Source: Syngnathus acus
Lineage: Eukaryota; Chordata; Actinopteri; Syngnathiformes; Syngnathidae
Reading direction: 5' to 3'
Assembly: GCF_901709675.1 (NCBI RefSeq)
Contig: NC_051108.1
Span: 3,258,631-3,322,630 of the forward strand
DNA length: 64,000 bases
The stretch's first letter is position 1. Each line of letters opens with the position of its first letter. The position numbers and the translations under genes were made by a program. Under the pieces are notes generated by a model. It was not told the DNA's origin. It made no database searches and was given only the letters and a program-made list of their open reading frames with translations. Below are positions 63,686-64,000 of the stretch, piece after piece.

Positions 63686-64000
63686 GTAAGCTGTCTCTCC
63701 GCGGCTGTCAAGATGCGGCTGGATGCTGCGGGTTAGCCCAACCCCCCCGCGATTCACTTTAGGAAGCTAGCACAACATCAAGACAACGCTGACCTTAAAC
63801 TGTCACTGACAGCGATCATCAATAATCACGAGATACCATTTGGACCAAGACATTTGTCTTTTGTGTCCTTTATCATGCGGTAGACTAAATATAGTTCGAG
63901 AATGCTTTTGTGACATCTGACAGCCATTGCACAATTCTAGCCTAGCATGCTAGCGTTAGCCTGCTGCAGATGTTTCAATTGCTGCTCGAGCATATGTTGT
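63686..64000 (+). other. nudt14 intron 1 (partial)
   Basis: Sequence after the nudt14 exon 1 donor to the end of the window; no further exon is visible. Confidence 0.6.

Overview
The window looks like nuclear DNA from a bony (teleost, probably percomorph) fish. Every recognisable gene is an intron-containing vertebrate gene with short introns, and the repeats are fish-type: a Gypsy-like solo LTR, a pogo/Tigger-like MITE, a tRNA-derived SINE and worn copies of common teleost repeats. The species cannot be fixed from the sequence alone. Exons were placed by hand from splice signals, reading frame and remembered family sequences; no alignment was run.

Layout, left to right: 5' part of a muscle alpha-actin gene (-, 37-~1010), with a noncoding first exon and a CArG/TATA promoter; ak7 (+, 3802-7556), a ciliary adenylate kinase whose 3' UTR is interrupted by a solo LTR (7591-7931); a repeat-rich gap holding a 1.1-kb array of telomere-like hexamers (10074-11160) and a tRNA-Glu-like SINE; scara3 (-, 12824-21045), a collagenous scavenger receptor; clu/clusterin (+, promoter near 24650, CDS 26805-29244); reps1 (-, 31772-38881); abracl (+, 40687-41134); heca (+, 43878-47141); mtif3 (-, 47675-48756); knstrn (-, 49970-51253); knl1 (+, 52315-59929); and the first coding exon of nudt14 (+, 63605-63685), running off the right end.

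Three neighbour groups also known in mammals recur here: scara3-clu (human 8p21), reps1-abracl-heca (human 6q24), and knstrn plus knl1 (human 15q15). In this fish the two kinetochore genes knstrn and knl1 stand head to head about 1 kb apart, and reps1/abracl share a divergent CpG-containing promoter. All exon sets below give intact reading frames with consistent splice phases: ak7 683 aa, scara3 599, clu 461, reps1 819, abracl 81, heca 553, mtif3 282, knstrn 210, knl1 1746.

Most notable signals: the two-hexamer telomere-like array; a very young, exactly repeated 126-bp expansion in the KNL1 MELT array, with motif decay; two GC-AG introns (actin, clu); a duplicated exon end plus splice donor in clu; a solo LTR that appears to supply ak7's poly(A) signal; an RFX X-box in front of ak7; and a low-repeat, CNE-like block between knl1 and nudt14.
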